This document shows positions 1 to 7,085 of a DNA stretch of 9,090 nucleotides, piece after piece (position 1 is the stretch's first letter; each line of letters starts with the position of its first letter). The notes under the pieces are model-generated. The model saw only the letters and a program-made list of their open reading frames with translations, was not told the origin of the DNA and searched no databases. A program made the position numbers and the translations under genes. The stretch comes from Planctomycetaceae bacterium (GTDB taxonomy: Bacteria > Planctomycetota > Planctomycetia > Pirellulales > UBA1268): positions 1,061 through 10,150 of the forward strand of contig DONH01000175.1 in the NCBI GenBank assembly GCA_003509235.1. Reading direction: 5' to 3'.

Positions 1-2454
1 TTGCTTTGTCACTTCCATTCTCTCGCGCAAGGTTCTCGTAGGTTCATCTGGCAGCATGGCATCAACAGTGATCGGCACGTCAGGAAGACCACCGCCGAGA
101 AGTCGCTCCTGAATCCACCGACCTCGCCGGATCGCGTGATTGTCCATGGCATCGGAATGAGAAACGAGCCAACTCGGGTGTGTGAGGATACCCATTCGCT
201 GTCCTTCAGGCGCGGAGGCCAAGACACGATTTGGTTTCAGGGAGCCATTGCCGAAAGAACGGCGGCTAACGCGGGCGTAAATAGTTTCACCGGTAAGAGA
301 CGCGGGCTGTACCTTGGAGTTGTCTAGGTTTCTGCGTTTTTTTACTTTATCTTGATATTCGTTCGCCAGGAGTTCTACCTTGCAGGCACGGTCATTGATG
401 GTGTGCAACTCTCTATAGATTTTCTTGCGTTCGGCTTCTTCTTGCTCGTGAGGGTATCTTGTGGCGAGTGCATCTGACTTCTGGGTGAGCTCATCGGCCT
501 CAAGAACGAGTGTTTTCATTTTTGCGATTGCCGCATTGCGTTCCTCTGCCGTCAGCGGTGCTACCTTCTTTGAAACATTGGGTTTCCTGGCCTTCTTTTT
601 TTCTCCTTCACCGCGCGTTGCTTGTTCTTCCTCATAGGCGGTGAGAGCGGTGTGTTCTTTGAGGAACTGCGTTAAGGCCTGCTTCGTGCCTTTGTTCGCT
701 GCTTGCGTGGTGGCAGCCGTCAATTCGACGCTTCTCAGTTTTTCTTTTTCTAGACTAAGCCGTTCGCCGAAGTAGCGTGTGTCATTGGAAGAGTTAACGC
801 CTGCGACAACCCTTTGGGTCGTGAGAAGTTCTTTGAGAACGTTCTTGTCTTCGGCCAAAATAAGCTCGATTAAGCGATCGGTGCTCGCAGCCTGCTCGAA
901 CATTGTTCGGTAGTGCGCCGTTCCTGTAACGCCACCGGTTGCTCTTTGGGCATCATCGTCTTTACAGATGTAGCCAGCGAGATCGTAATCAAAGAAGTCC
1001 TTGAAGAAACGGAGAACACGAGGCTTACGGATATGCTCATCGTTGAGCATGCGGGTGACTTCCCGCCTCACGTCTTCCCGCGTCCGCATGTTTCCCCGAA
1101 TGACATGTTCCCGCAGTACAGCATCGGGCTTGATGTATCGAAGTGCATGATTAACTGCCAGTCCAAGTTCCCAGTCCTGCAGCATGATACGGCCGTAGGC
1201 ATCCGGGGACCCATTCTGAACAAGTTCAGGACGAAACAAAGCGTCACGATCGAGAAAGATTGCTGAGAGTCCAAGAACAACACCATCTGTGTGTCCAAGT
1301 TTTGTAATTGTTTCCTTTACAATTTCCAGATAGCGATCAGTCTCAGATTGTTGTGGTGGACGAAACGTAAGTGCTTCAAAAAGAAAGGCAATGGCAGTCA
1401 AGAGCTGATCATCCGTTGCAGATTGATGTTCAAGGACATCAATCACGGGGGTCAGAGGCCGGACGACTTTGGTGCTGTATACGATACTCGTCAGCAAGCC
1501 GCGGATATCGCCTTCGGGGCAGTCTTTAGACTTGAAGTATTCGTCAGGTGTGTCCGTGATTTGTTCGGGACGTGCGATACTCAATGGACCGAATGCCATG
1601 TAACGTAGAATATCATCGGCAATGCTCAGTATCTGGGTCGATTCGGCACTGTTGACAGAATAGAAGGTTGGATAGTTTTCAAGACCAAACTTACGGGCGG
1701 TTGAAAAGACAGCCGGCACGCTTTTCACAGCCGTTGCATAGGCAACGGTGCCTCCCTGCCATTGGAGAATGCGATCAGTTCCAAAATAGAGTTTCAGTTC
1801 ACCGCCATGATTTGTTGGAACCCTGTCACCCTGCGTCCGGAGTCCCGGTTTGTTGGGGTCATATGCAGGCTCTGTGTTGATAAGTTCATTCAGTCGAGTG
1901 AGATGCTCTTGTGGCGTCACTCGCCAGAGTCGAGCCGGCGACGATGTCGGCACAAGCTCAATGCCTTTTGGGAGATCTTCGAATAGAAGGTCATGTGCAA
2001 CGAAATTCCCCTTGTCAGGATCAAGGTGAGCCCGGAAGCCGCCGCTTTCCGTCATGGTTGCGTCGAGGTTGTGCACAACCCAGTCCCTGAATTGAAGGCG
2101 GTCAGATACTGGCGGTTGCTCGGCTTCTTCGGGTGGCATTTCTTGAAGTGAAACCTGTGCCCAGATAGACCTCCACGTTGTTGCGTTCGCTTCATTCGTG
2201 GCACCAAGAGTATCGAGCGACAGACCTGCATCAGGTTCACTGCCGCTGTGGCAATCAAGGCAATACTCATTCAGAAACGGCTCAGCGAATGACTCAAAAT
2301 CTTCGGGCACAACACTGCCGGGAACATACCGATCGGATGCAAAACATGGCAGCATGAAAATTATGCAGAGCGCCGAGATGCAAAAGCGAGTAGCATGTTG
2401 TAACTGATTCTTGTTGGATGATGAACAAGTCAGCTTTGCTCCCCGGATCGTCAT
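1..2454 (-). CDS. Secreted c-type haem protein with DUF1592/DUF1588-type domains (3' end outside window)
   Basis: The frame is open from the ATG at 2454 down to base 1, 818 codons without a stop; the end lies outside the window. A signal peptide is visible: basic n-region (K7, K15, R23), hydrophobic core at about 24-36, likely cleavage after CFA (residue 39). A haem c motif CLDCH follows (C65, C68, H69), with M106 in EMPPEE a candidate distal ligand, as in planctomycete cytochrome-like N-domains. Residues 400-411 ([12 protein letters not shown]) and about 419-500 resemble DUF1592. Residues about 741-818 ([30 protein letters not shown]) resemble DUF1588, so a DUF1585 domain would be expected beyond the edge. 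Between them, about 560-710 is rich in Lys, Glu and Ala and probably helical or coiled coil. Residues 180-320 match no domain I recognise. The start overlaps the stop of the upstream DUF1552 gene (ATGA), which implies coupled translation. Function unknown; periplasmic redox or envelope role is inferred. Confidence 0.88.
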   Translation of the reverse strand, partial: MTIRGAKLTCSSSNKNQLQHATRFCISALCIIFMLPCFASDRYVPGSVVPEDFESFAEPFLNEYCLDCHSGSEPDAGLSLDTLGATNEANATTWRSIWAQVSLQEMPPEEAEQPPVSDRLQFRDWVVHNLDATMTESGGFRAHLDPDKGNFVAHDLLFEDLPKGIELVPTSSPARLWRVTPQEHLTRLNELINTEPAYDPNKPGLRTQGDRVPTNHGGELKLYFGTDRILQWQGGTVAYATAVKSVPAVFSTARKFGLENYPTFYSVNSAESTQILSIADDILRYMAFGPLSIARPEQITDTPDEYFKSKDCPEGDIRGLLTSIVYSTKVVRPLTPVIDVLEHQSATDDQLLTAIAFLFEALTFRPPQQSETDRYLEIVKETITKLGHTDGVVLGLSAIFLDRDALFRPELVQNGSPDAYGRIMLQDWELGLAVNHALRYIKPDAVLREHVIRGNMRTREDVRREVTRMLNDEHIRKPRVLRFFKDFFDYDLAGYICKDDDAQRATGGVTGTAHYRTMFEQAASTDRLIELILAEDKNVLKELLTTQRVVAGVNSSNDTRYFGERLSLEKEKLRSVELTAATTQAANKGTKQALTQFLKEHTALTAYEEEQATRGEGEKKKARKPNVSKKVAPLTAEERNAAIAKMKTLVLEADELTQKSDALATRYPHEQEEAERKKIYRELHTINDRACKVELLANEYQDKVKKRRNLDNSKVQPASLTGETIYARVSRRSFGNGSLKPNRVLASAPEGQRMGILTHPSWLVSHSDAMDNHAIRRGRWIQERLLGGGLPDVPITVDAMLPDEPTRTLRERMEVTKQ

Positions 2455-3779
2455 GCCAAGATATCTCCGAGAACACCGTTGCCGGTATCAAAAGTCTTGG
2501 CAATGCTGTCGGACATGTTGAAACGTTCACACTGGCCACCTGCCGTTTGCAAGAGCGTTGTGTACAGCGAGTTGATTGGTCGTTTTCCTTCAATCTGTGT
2601 AAAGCAGCCTGTCTTGAACGCACCGTCAAAGTTACCAAGGAGCATGACAGGCCAGTTTGCGCCATTTGTATGTTGTTTGTCTGCGTTGTTACTGGTGTAG
2701 ACAATGAGGGTGTGGTCCATCATTGAGCCGCTTCCTTCCGGGATCGCGTCAAGCGTTTTCATGATTTTGACAAGCATCCGTGAATTGTACTGGCGAATTT
2801 TGATCCAGATTGGATTGTCCGGTTGGTCCATGTGACCAAGGTTGTGTCCCTGTTCCTCGACGCCTAAACCTTTCCAGGCACCAAAGATCTCACCACGACC
2901 GGAGCCGATGGTCAGGGTATTTGTAATTCCAGATGCCAGCGCTGAAATACCAAGGTTCAGCAGTCTGTCGTGCCAGTCGGTTTCGTGTTCCGGAGTCGCA
3001 TACAGTTCGTCAACCTGAGGCGCGAAGGTGCGGAGATGATCGGATACCTGCCCAAGTTTCTGGCGAAGGCTGTTTAGGTTCTGGAAACCGTTCACAAATT
3101 GTTGATAGCGGGTTTGTTCAGCACGCGGCAGGTTCATACCACCTTGTGTTGCCTGATCTTGAATCTGATCTAAGAGGTAGGATCGTGCTTCAAATTCTTT
3201 GCGTATTGCCCCGTCTGATATACCGCCAAATAACAGTTGGTAGAGGTGGTTGGGGTTCGAGTACATGAATATCGGCTGATCCGGTCCGCTTGCCGAAAGA
3301 GTAGCGACGGTTGGCTTGTTCTTCATGTTCTCCAGCGAATCCATGCCGATGCAAAGATGGGGTAGAAGTGTTTCTGGCAGGGTCTTGCTGAGTTCATAAT
3401 CAATCGTTGATCCACGGGGTGCCACGCCGTCACCGCCACGATACCCACCAAGCGCACCAAAAAATGCACTATGTGATGGACTTGTATGTTGTCCATGGAG
3501 ACCGTTGATGATGTGCAGCCGTTCTTTATATGGCTCCAATGGCTGGATGGGTTCCGGTAATGTGTGACCAGCAAGTGAGCAGTTTCCCGAAACCCCAGTT
3601 GGTATACAGGTTTTTGGATCAAAGCCCTGATTTTGCAGAAAGAAAATAATTCGCTTTGGGAGTCTCGATGCCCCTGTCAAGGAAGAACTGGCGAGTAACG
3701 GGAGTGGCGACCCGCCGAGACCTAGTGCTGTGCCAGCACCTGCTGCAATGCCTTGGAGTATTGTTCGTCGACTTAGCAT
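2451..3779 (-). CDS. Tat-exported DUF1552 family protein
   Basis: This 442-residue protein is a normal length for DUF1552. It opens with a twin-arginine signal: SRRTILQG at residues 3-10, a Gly/Ala/Leu-rich core to about 30, and an ALA/SS-like cleavage region near 30-33, so it is probably exported folded. The mature part starts [15 protein letters not shown] (41-55). A His/Ser cluster, [10 protein letters not shown] (95-104), matches the position of the HxxSHH-type signature that names this family, but in a variant form. Further on are GHNLGHM and, near the C terminus, [19 protein letters not shown], which resembles late metal-binding motifs of alkaline-phosphatase-like proteins such as DUF1501; that link is inference. 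DUF1552 genes usually sit beside DUF1592/1588/1585 haem proteins, as here. The gene lies 51 bases after the sulfatase stop and its TGA overlaps the next start. No strong ribosome binding site precedes it. Enzymatic activity is unknown. Confidence 0.9.
   Translation of the reverse strand: MLSRRTILQGIAAGAGTALGLGGSPLPLLASSSLTGASRLPKRIIFFLQNQGFDPKTCIPTGVSGNCSLAGHTLPEPIQPLEPYKERLHIINGLHGQHTSPSHSAFFGALGGYRGGDGVAPRGSTIDYELSKTLPETLLPHLCIGMDSLENMKNKPTVATLSASGPDQPIFMYSNPNHLYQLLFGGISDGAIRKEFEARSYLLDQIQDQATQGGMNLPRAEQTRYQQFVNGFQNLNSLRQKLGQVSDHLRTFAPQVDELYATPEHETDWHDRLLNLGISALASGITNTLTIGSGRGEIFGAWKGLGVEEQGHNLGHMDQPDNPIWIKIRQYNSRMLVKIMKTLDAIPEGSGSMMDHTLIVYTSNNADKQHTNGANWPVMLLGNFDGAFKTGCFTQIEGKRPINSLYTTLLQTAGGQCERFNMSDSIAKTFDTGNGVLGDILA
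2465..2468 (-). promoter_or_regulatory. Candidate ribosome binding site of the haem-protein gene, inside the DUF1552 gene
   Basis: The minus strand reads GGAG ten bases before the ATG at 2452-2454, within the last codons of the DUF1552 gene. Together with the ATGA stop/start overlap (2451-2454) it supports this start and coupled translation. The spacing is long, so the call is tentative. Confidence 0.4.
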
Positions 3780-3793
3780 ACGAGAGCTTTCGT
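3780..3793. other. Near-perfect 14-bp palindrome abutting the DUF1552 start codon
   Basis: On the minus strand ACGAAAGCTCTCGT lies directly against the DUF1552 ATG and is self-complementary except for one A/C mismatch. It occupies the place where a ribosome binding site should be, and none is evident. It may be a small mRNA structure affecting initiation or a coincidence. Confidence 0.2.
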
Positions 3794-3830
3794 GAATTGG
3801 TACAAAATTAAGTGGGGTTGAACGGGGTTA

Positions 3831-5231
3831 TCACTTTTTTTTCTTCGACTTCTTTTTGCGTACTGCAGGGAAATACGGAGACTCTGTTCGGGCTGTAGCA
3901 AGAAAGGTTTCGAGCTTTTCGACTACTGCAGCATTATCGGCAGCAACATTCTGTTTTTCTTGAGGGTCATTTTTCAGATCATACAATTCAAGTGGTTCTT
4001 CGGTTCCAAACCGGATTGCTTTCCAGTCACCCCAACGAACAGCCTGCTGGAAAGGAGAGTGGATCTCCCAGTAGTGGATGTCACGAGATTTCTGTTTCTT
4101 ACCCATGAGCGTTGGTACGACTGAGATACCGTCTAACTTCTCAGGGTTTTTGGCATTGCCCAGCTCGCAAAGCGTTGGGAAAATATCGCGCATATCCCAT
4201 ATGAACGTGCTTTTTCTCCCAGCGGGAATATGGCCCGGCCACCGCACAGCCATGGCTGCGCGAATGCCTCCCTCGTACAGCATCCTTTTTGTTCCTCGTA
4301 GGCCACCAGCGCTGTTTATCGCTTTTACGAATGGTGCGTTTGGTCCGTTGTCTGACGTGTAGAAAATGATTGTATCTTCGTCGAGGTGCAGTTCGCTCAG
4401 CGTATCAAGAATCCTGCCAACCATCTGGTCAGTTCGCGTAATCATGGCGGCATAATGTTGAACCTGCTTACTGCCAGGAATTCCTTCGTACATTGCAAAA
4501 GCAGGATCAGTCTCCGGAATAATGTAGGCACTGTGGGGTGGCGTTACTGCCAGATAGAGGAAGAAAGGTTTGCTTTTGTTTTGGCGGATTAATTCAAGCG
4601 CTTTTTTCTCCTGTTCATACGGGATGTAGGTTTCTTTTTTTTTGTTTTGATTTCCCGGTACGGCTACCATCTTTCCACGATCCCAAATCTCATCTGGAAA
4701 GTGGTCATGGGCATGCACCTGGTCAAGATAGCCGTACCAGTAATCGAAACCCTGTTTTTCTGGGACACCTGCTGAACCAGGATTGCCTAGGCCCCATTTC
4801 CCTACGCCAGCAGTGAAATATCCGGCGTCGTGAAGCGCTTCAGCAACGGTCACATCACTGTCTTCAAGGAACACAAGTGGTCGACCATTTTTTTTACTTA
4901 ACTCTTGTGTCATTGCCTTTGCAGTATTGTCCCTGCGTCGACAGTGGCCAGTATGGAGGCCCGTCATGAGCACGCAGCGTGTGGGCGCACACACAGCAGA
5001 TCCTGAATAGTGGTTTGTGAAGGTCATGCCCTCAGCACATAAGCGATCGAAATTGGGTGTTTTCACATAGGCTGATCCAAAAGCACCGAAGTCACCGTAT
5101 CCAGCATCATCGAGCATAAGATAGATGATGTTTGGCTGCCGACCGTCTGAAGCAAAAGCGTTTGTGCACGAGTTGCTAAGAGTGCAAGCCAAAAGGAATG
5201 CCGTTATATGCCAAAACCGTACCTCACTCAT
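3831..5231 (-). CDS. Secreted formylglycine-dependent sulfatase (arylsulfatase family)
   Basis: Predicted to hydrolyse a sulfate ester, probably on a sulfated polysaccharide or glycoside; the substrate cannot be read from sequence. The 466-residue protein has an N-terminal hydrophobic stretch (about 7-20) and a probable Sec cleavage after NAFA (residue 27). It shows NIIYLMLDDAGYGD with the metal aspartates D41-D42, then CAPTR (C81, P83, R85), the C-x-P-x-R site whose cysteine is converted to formylglycine. It also has GKWGLG (K145), where the family usually has GKWHLG, PPHSAY (H233), and YTSDNG (D294, N295) for calcium binding. The C-terminal subdomain includes LYDLKNDPQEKQNVA, typical of arylsulfatase A-like enzymes. 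The protein ends in a lysine-rich tail (KKKSKKKK). It is the first gene of a leftward set. The start is chosen by an AGGAG six bases upstream. No formylglycine-generating enzyme is in the window. Confidence 0.96.
   Translation of the reverse strand: MSEVRFWHITAFLLACTLSNSCTNAFASDGRQPNIIYLMLDDAGYGDFGAFGSAYVKTPNFDRLCAEGMTFTNHYSGSAVCAPTRCVLMTGLHTGHCRRRDNTAKAMTQELSKKNGRPLVFLEDSDVTVAEALHDAGYFTAGVGKWGLGNPGSAGVPEKQGFDYWYGYLDQVHAHDHFPDEIWDRGKMVAVPGNQNKKKETYIPYEQEKKALELIRQNKSKPFFLYLAVTPPHSAYIIPETDPAFAMYEGIPGSKQVQHYAAMITRTDQMVGRILDTLSELHLDEDTIIFYTSDNGPNAPFVKAINSAGGLRGTKRMLYEGGIRAAMAVRWPGHIPAGRKSTFIWDMRDIFPTLCELGNAKNPEKLDGISVVPTLMGKKQKSRDIHYWEIHSPFQQAVRWGDWKAIRFGTEEPLELYDLKNDPQEKQNVAADNAAVVEKLETFLATARTESPYFPAVRKKKSKKKK
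4635..4643 (-). repeat. A9 homopolymer tract inside the sulfatase gene
   Basis: The coding (minus) strand has nine A in a row here, encoding lysines around residues 197-199 (NQNKKKET). Two A8 tracts occur in the same gene at 4888-4895 and 3835-3842. Such runs are prone to slippage and to sequencing error. The gene is intact as given. Confidence 0.6.
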
Positions 5232-5237
5232 GCCATG

Positions 5238-5242
5238 CTCCT
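5238..5242 (-). promoter_or_regulatory. Ribosome binding site of the sulfatase gene
   Basis: The minus strand reads AGGAG, six bases before the sulfatase ATG (5229-5231). It is the clearest Shine-Dalgarno sequence in the window. It supports this start over the nearby ATG in AGCATGGCATG, which is in another frame and stops after two codons. Confidence 0.7.
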
Positions 5243-5340
5243 CTTCTTCACCGTTTTCATTTATTGACGCATCAATTCAGTCTGATGTGTCTGCTCCCAC
5301 CTCGTTTGCCTTATAACCATTCTGAATAGGCGTGCTGCAG

Positions 5341-5355
5341 TATTCAAGTTGAATA
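5341..5355. promoter_or_regulatory. Perfect 15-bp palindrome, possible repressor or activator operator
   Basis: TATTCAA-G-TTGAATA is an exact inverted repeat with 7-bp arms about one central base, 110 bases upstream of the sulfatase start and 258 upstream of the DUF2868-type gene. A smaller related palindrome, ATTC-T-GAAT (5319-5327), lies 25 bases away centre to centre. Symmetric AT-rich sites between divergent genes are often operators for dimeric regulators, but no regulator gene is visible here, so the function is inference. Confidence 0.35.
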
Positions 5356-5562
5356 TGAACCTGGCATGTCCTATTTGGTTCAATGGAATGCTTGTGTCGT
5401 AAGTCCGGGTGACAGGGAAAGAATCTGACATACTTGTTGGGAAAGCTTCTTTATGACCGATATCTCGTCCGGCGTTGCTGAAAAGTGCACGTTATTTCCT
5501 TTCATCTCTATCTACTAGTAATATGGTTTTTGGCTGCGTCGGGTAGTAAATCTCTGTGCACG

Positions 5563-5582
5563 ATGCGATCAACTCATCGCAT
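5563..5582 (+). promoter_or_regulatory. Hairpin in the leader of the DUF2868/GTPase operon
   Basis: ATGCGAT and ATCGCAT form a perfect 7-bp stem around a six-base loop (CAACTC), ending 30 bases before the ATG at 5613. A G-U pair could extend the stem by one in RNA. No T-run follows, so it does not look like a simple terminator. It could be an mRNA leader structure or a DNA operator; chance is also possible. Confidence 0.35.
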
Positions 5583-5612
5583 TCGGTTACGCTCAATGAA
5601 CACGCGTGGTAG

Positions 5613-7085
5613 ATGTCACATCCTTATACAAATCGTCCTATGTTCGCAAAGGATAGTTCTCGCTTGCCACGCTGGACGGTAGGCGATGTCATTGACTTCG
5701 AAGAAGCTGAACAACGGACGCTCTCAGGTCAGGATGCCGAAAATGTTTTGGGCGAAGACGGAAAGGTGCTGTCGAGGACTTTTTCTGAGCAGAGCTTTCG
5801 GGAGGTTTCGCGTGGCAAACTGTTTCATGCCTGGCTTTCTCTGGCTAGGAGTAGAGATTCGCAGCTTTTTGGTTACGGGATTGATCGGGTGCTCAATGTG
5901 CTCACGAGCGTGTCATGGCTCATTGGAATTGTGTTGGGTTGTCTCGCTGTTCCTGCCTACCTCGCATACAAGGGTGAAAAACCTATCAATGTAATGGTGG
6001 TCTTCTTTGGATTAATCGTTCTTCCGTGGGTGATAACCGGCACAAGTCTGTATTTGTCCTCGTGGCTGCGAGGTGATTCATCAAAAGGAGGTGTCGGCGG
6101 GGGTGTCGCATTTTTGATCTCACGGCTATCGCCAGAGTGGAGAGAGAGTTGGAATGACTTGAGGAGAGTTTTGCAGGAACATGGTAAACGGATTGAGACT
6201 ATTTTAGCCGGATTGTTTTTTGGATTTACTCAGCGGATTGCTTGTGGGTTTGGTCTCGGTGCTCTACTCAGCATTCTTTTTCACGTGACTGTTTTTGACC
6301 TTGCCTTTGGCTGGGAAAGCACCCTGAGCGTTGGTGCTGAATTTATGTGCTTTTTTGTGAGTGTCATCTCATCGCCGTGGTCTTGGTTTTGGACAGCAAG
6401 CGTTCCCACCCTTGAACAGGTCCGTGAGTCACGGTTTTCGTATCTTGCTGGCATGGAGGCAGCAAGCGTAAATGCCACACGGTCATGGTGGCCGTTTATT
6501 GTTGGAAACTTAGTCTTCTATGTTGTCATCCCACGGTTTCTCCTTGTTGCATATGCTGGCTGGAAAACGTTCAGTCGATTGTCCACGCTTGACTTTACTC
6601 GTACCCAAGACATTGCCCTGATTCGACGCCTCAGCGGCCCCTTGTTTCAAACGAAAGAATCTTCAAGAACAGGATATCTTGGCGAGGATGCCGAAATTAA
6701 ATCACCAACATTTGCAGAAGATGGCTCATGGAATCTGCTGCTGGGCGAGGGGATTCTGCAGAGTGAAGACAGTGTTCGCGGGAAGGTAGAAGCAGCACTT
6801 TTTGGAAAAATAACTCGTGTTGAGACTGTTGAAGTTGATTATGCGGATGGCAATGAGGAGGTGCTTCAGTCACTTCTTCAATCAGAAGATGGTGTGGTTG
6901 TTGCCATGCCAGCAGATATTAATCCGGTCGATGCCATAGCAGCGACACTCCAATCATTTTCTGACGCATCGCCTTCAAACGACAAGGTCATCATTCTGTT
7001 TGGGCCGGAACAGCGGCAGAATCTATGGAGAAGATGGCTTCGTGAAAAACAGCTTGGGTTCGATCTGCTTGGGGTATGTGAATAA
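5613..7085 (+). CDS. Multi-pass membrane protein, DUF2868 type, paired with the downstream GTPase
   Basis: A 490-residue integral membrane protein, recognised as DUF2868-like from overall layout and its DUF3482 GTPase partner rather than from a strong signature. The N-terminal ~90 residues are soluble and acidic (GDVIDFEEAEQRTLSGQDAE), then ARSRDSQLFG leads into membrane. Likely membrane segments are about 94-118, 126-150, 205-230, 237-258 and 292-315. Between the second and third lies a basic, amphipathic cytoplasmic stretch (LSPEWRESWNDLRRVLQEHG, 172-191). The C-terminal part (about 340-490) is soluble, with beta/alpha alternation (DGVVVAMPADINPVDAIAATL; KVIILFGPEQRQNLWRRWL). I see no catalytic motif. 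The start at 5613 has only a weak GGTAG before it; a second Met at residue 10 (5640) is possible. The stop TAA overlaps the next ATG by one base, so the two proteins are probably made together and act together at the inner membrane. Confidence 0.82.
   Translation: MSHPYTNRPMFAKDSSRLPRWTVGDVIDFEEAEQRTLSGQDAENVLGEDGKVLSRTFSEQSFREVSRGKLFHAWLSLARSRDSQLFGYGIDRVLNVLTSVSWLIGIVLGCLAVPAYLAYKGEKPINVMVVFFGLIVLPWVITGTSLYLSSWLRGDSSKGGVGGGVAFLISRLSPEWRESWNDLRRVLQEHGKRIETILAGLFFGFTQRIACGFGLGALLSILFHVTVFDLAFGWESTLSVGAEFMCFFVSVISSPWSWFWTASVPTLEQVRESRFSYLAGMEAASVNATRSWWPFIVGNLVFYVVIPRFLLVAYAGWKTFSRLSTLDFTRTQDIALIRRLSGPLFQTKESSRTGYLGEDAEIKSPTFAEDGSWNLLLGEGILQSEDSVRGKVEAALFGKITRVETVEVDYADGNEEVLQSLLQSEDGVVVAMPADINPVDAIAATLQSFSDASPSNDKVIILFGPEQRQNLWRRWLREKQLGFDLLGVCE

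Larger units (their letters stand above)
5232..5612. other. Divergent intergenic region between the leftward sulfatase operon and rightward GTPase operon
   Basis: This 381-base stretch separates two divergently read operons and must hold both promoters unless there are distant ones. I find no convincing gene in it: the short frames present have no ribosome binding site or family resemblance. No clear -35/-10 pair stands out on either strand. AT-rich candidates are TTATAA at 5311-5316 and TAATAT at 5518-5523, neither with a good -35 partner at the usual spacing. It contains a perfect 15-bp palindrome (5341-5355), a smaller ATTC-T-GAAT palindrome (5319-5327), two copies of GTGCACG 71 bases apart (5485 and 5556), and a hairpin (5563-5582). 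Confidence 0.6.

Noticed and set aside
1..327. Open plus-strand frame beginning at base 1 (TTG)
   Set aside because: It is antisense to the DUF1588-like part of the haem-protein gene, which has clear family resemblance in the other strand; the translation resembles nothing.
913..1608. Two plus-strand frames (913-1266 and 1291-1608)
   Set aside because: Both are antisense to the DUF1592-like region of the minus-strand gene, lack ribosome binding sites and resemble no family.
2294..2704. 136-codon minus-strand frame spanning the junction of the DUF1552 and haem-protein genes
   Set aside because: It overlaps both well-supported genes in another frame, and the real haem-protein frame across this junction carries a signal peptide and a CxxCH motif.
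3725..3739. GTGCTG-TGC-CAGCAC inverted repeat
   Set aside because: It lies inside the codons of the DUF1552 signal peptide (Ala/Gly/Leu-rich), where GC-rich repeats arise easily; no regulatory role is suggested.
5485..5682. Short plus-strand frame in the divergent region (65 codons)
   Set aside because: It has no ribosome binding site, runs into the start of the membrane-protein gene in another frame and crosses the leader hairpin; the translation resembles nothing.
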